DNA from: Bin55 sp965205965
Lineage (GTDB): Bacteria; Pseudomonadota; Gammaproteobacteria; Pseudomonadales; Azotimanducaceae
Length of the DNA stretch: 64,000 bases
Assembly: GCA_965205965.1 (NCBI GenBank)
Contig: CBDBHT010000007.1
Coordinates: forward strand, 930,001-994,000
Reading direction: 5' to 3'
The notes under the pieces are model-generated. The model was not told the DNA's origin, searched no databases, and saw nothing but the letters and a program-made list of their open reading frames with translations. Positions 63,738 to 64,000 of this stretch are shown here, in pieces. The position numbers were made by a program, and so were the translations under genes. Position 1 is the stretch's first letter; each line of letters begins with the position of its first letter.

Positions 63738-64000
63738 CTACAGGACGTGCTTGATAATCCATTGATCTAATTCACTCCTACGCCGCAAGGATTTCAAAAC
63801 CCCAACCACAGTAGGTAAACGGTGTACAGCGTCGTACATAATCTTGGCCCTAGGTTTCTTCATGGCGTGTGCCCCGCCAACCTCGTACCCTATCCACATG
63901 GACACCGCTATTTCCGCTATCACGTTGACCAGAAAACCGTCGCTGTTCTGAATAGCCTGCATGATGTAGTCCGGCAGGCTATCTGAATCACTATCAATCT
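63738..64000 (-). CDS. Unknown protein, C-terminal part, runs off right edge
   Basis: Open on the reverse strand from the window edge to 63738: 'LPDYIMQAIQNSDGFLVNVI', 'VSMWIGYEVGGAHAMKKPRA', 'KIMYDAVHRLPTVVGVLKSL' and an end 'ELDQWIIKHVL'. 'W-x-G-Y-E-x-G-G-A-H-A' resembles the Y-E-x-G-x-A segment of TIR/deoxyribosyltransferase-like folds, so it may be related to the downstream 62662 protein. The start lies outside the window. Confidence 0.5.
   Translation of the reverse strand, partial: IDSDSDSLPDYIMQAIQNSDGFLVNVIAEIAVSMWIGYEVGGAHAMKKPRAKIMYDAVHRLPTVVGVLKSLRRRSELDQWIIKHVL

Noticed and set aside
1..64000. tRNA, rRNA, integrase and attachment site for a genomic island
   Set aside because: No tRNA or rRNA and no tyrosine or serine recombinase gene were seen; only IS transposases are present.

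Overview
The window is an accessory 'defence island' from a bacterium. It shows no housekeeping gene, no tRNA or rRNA, and no recognisable phage structural gene. Gene types (type I restriction, Hachiman, AbiEii, MntA/HepT, MqsA-like and XRE-ImmA regulators) and the IS families (IS630, IS5, IS3, IS1595, probably IS21) fit a Gram-negative, probably proteobacterial host, but the sequence does not allow a firm assignment. Base composition changes from module to module, as expected for repeated acquisition, and the spaces between modules are full of decayed insertion sequences and short non-autonomous elements.

Layout. 1-2.3 kb: two divergent TcmP / DUF5131 modules, one running off the left edge and one with a truncated DUF5131. 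2.3-4.8 kb: wreckage (cysteine desulfurase remnant, frameshifted SDH-type Clp-fold protease, YgjP fragment, IS630 fragment). 5.0-11.1 kb: overlapping three-gene operon DUF6361 / PLD nuclease / SNF2-like helicase. 12.0-14.9 kb: 118-aa protein / MqsA-like regulator / ParA-type ATPase with TPR-like tail. 15.3-16.7 kb: broken Lhr-like helicase. 17.4-19.2 kb: GHKL ATPase / STAS-like DUF4325 / PIN operon. 19.7-22.1 kb: TIGR04255 / HTH / QTCDI-motif protein operon. 22.5-24.7 kb: PLD fragment and an XRE-ImmA / PIN toxin-antitoxin pair. 24.7-27.8 kb: QueC-like operon split by an IS1595-type element with an intact 8-bp target duplication. 27.8-30.3 kb: complete IS630 and a damaged AbiEi/AbiEii pair. 31.0-35.4 kb: 302-aa protein / MntA / broken HepT / type III-like helicase-nuclease. 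35.6-39.3 kb: large RecD-like helicase with a C-terminal nuclease-like domain. 39.3-46.3 kb: repeats, DUF6508, an ATPase/HEPN-like pair cut by IS630, and IS5. 46.3-49.6 kb: DUF3223 and an intact Hachiman system. 51.3-62.2 kb: type I restriction-modification locus (YgjP, HsdR, RloC/PrrC-like anticodon nuclease, half HsdS, RhuM, HsdM, second half HsdS). 62.7-64.0 kb: nucleoside-deoxyribosyltransferase-like protein and a partial partner.

How it works together. Most modules pair a sensor or nucleotide-hydrolysing part with a nuclease or toxin, so the region reads as a stack of independent anti-phage and toxin-antitoxin units. Hachiman and the type I locus look complete. Many others carry one-base frameshifts, often in homopolymers, stop codons or IS insertions. 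A family of roughly 100-120-bp MITEs (ends GGACACCTCTATTTA) occurs at least eight times, mostly at module borders. The best candidates for undescribed systems are the GHKL/STAS/PIN operon, the TIGR04255/HTH/QTCDI operon, the DUF6361/PLD/helicase operon and the QueC-like operon.
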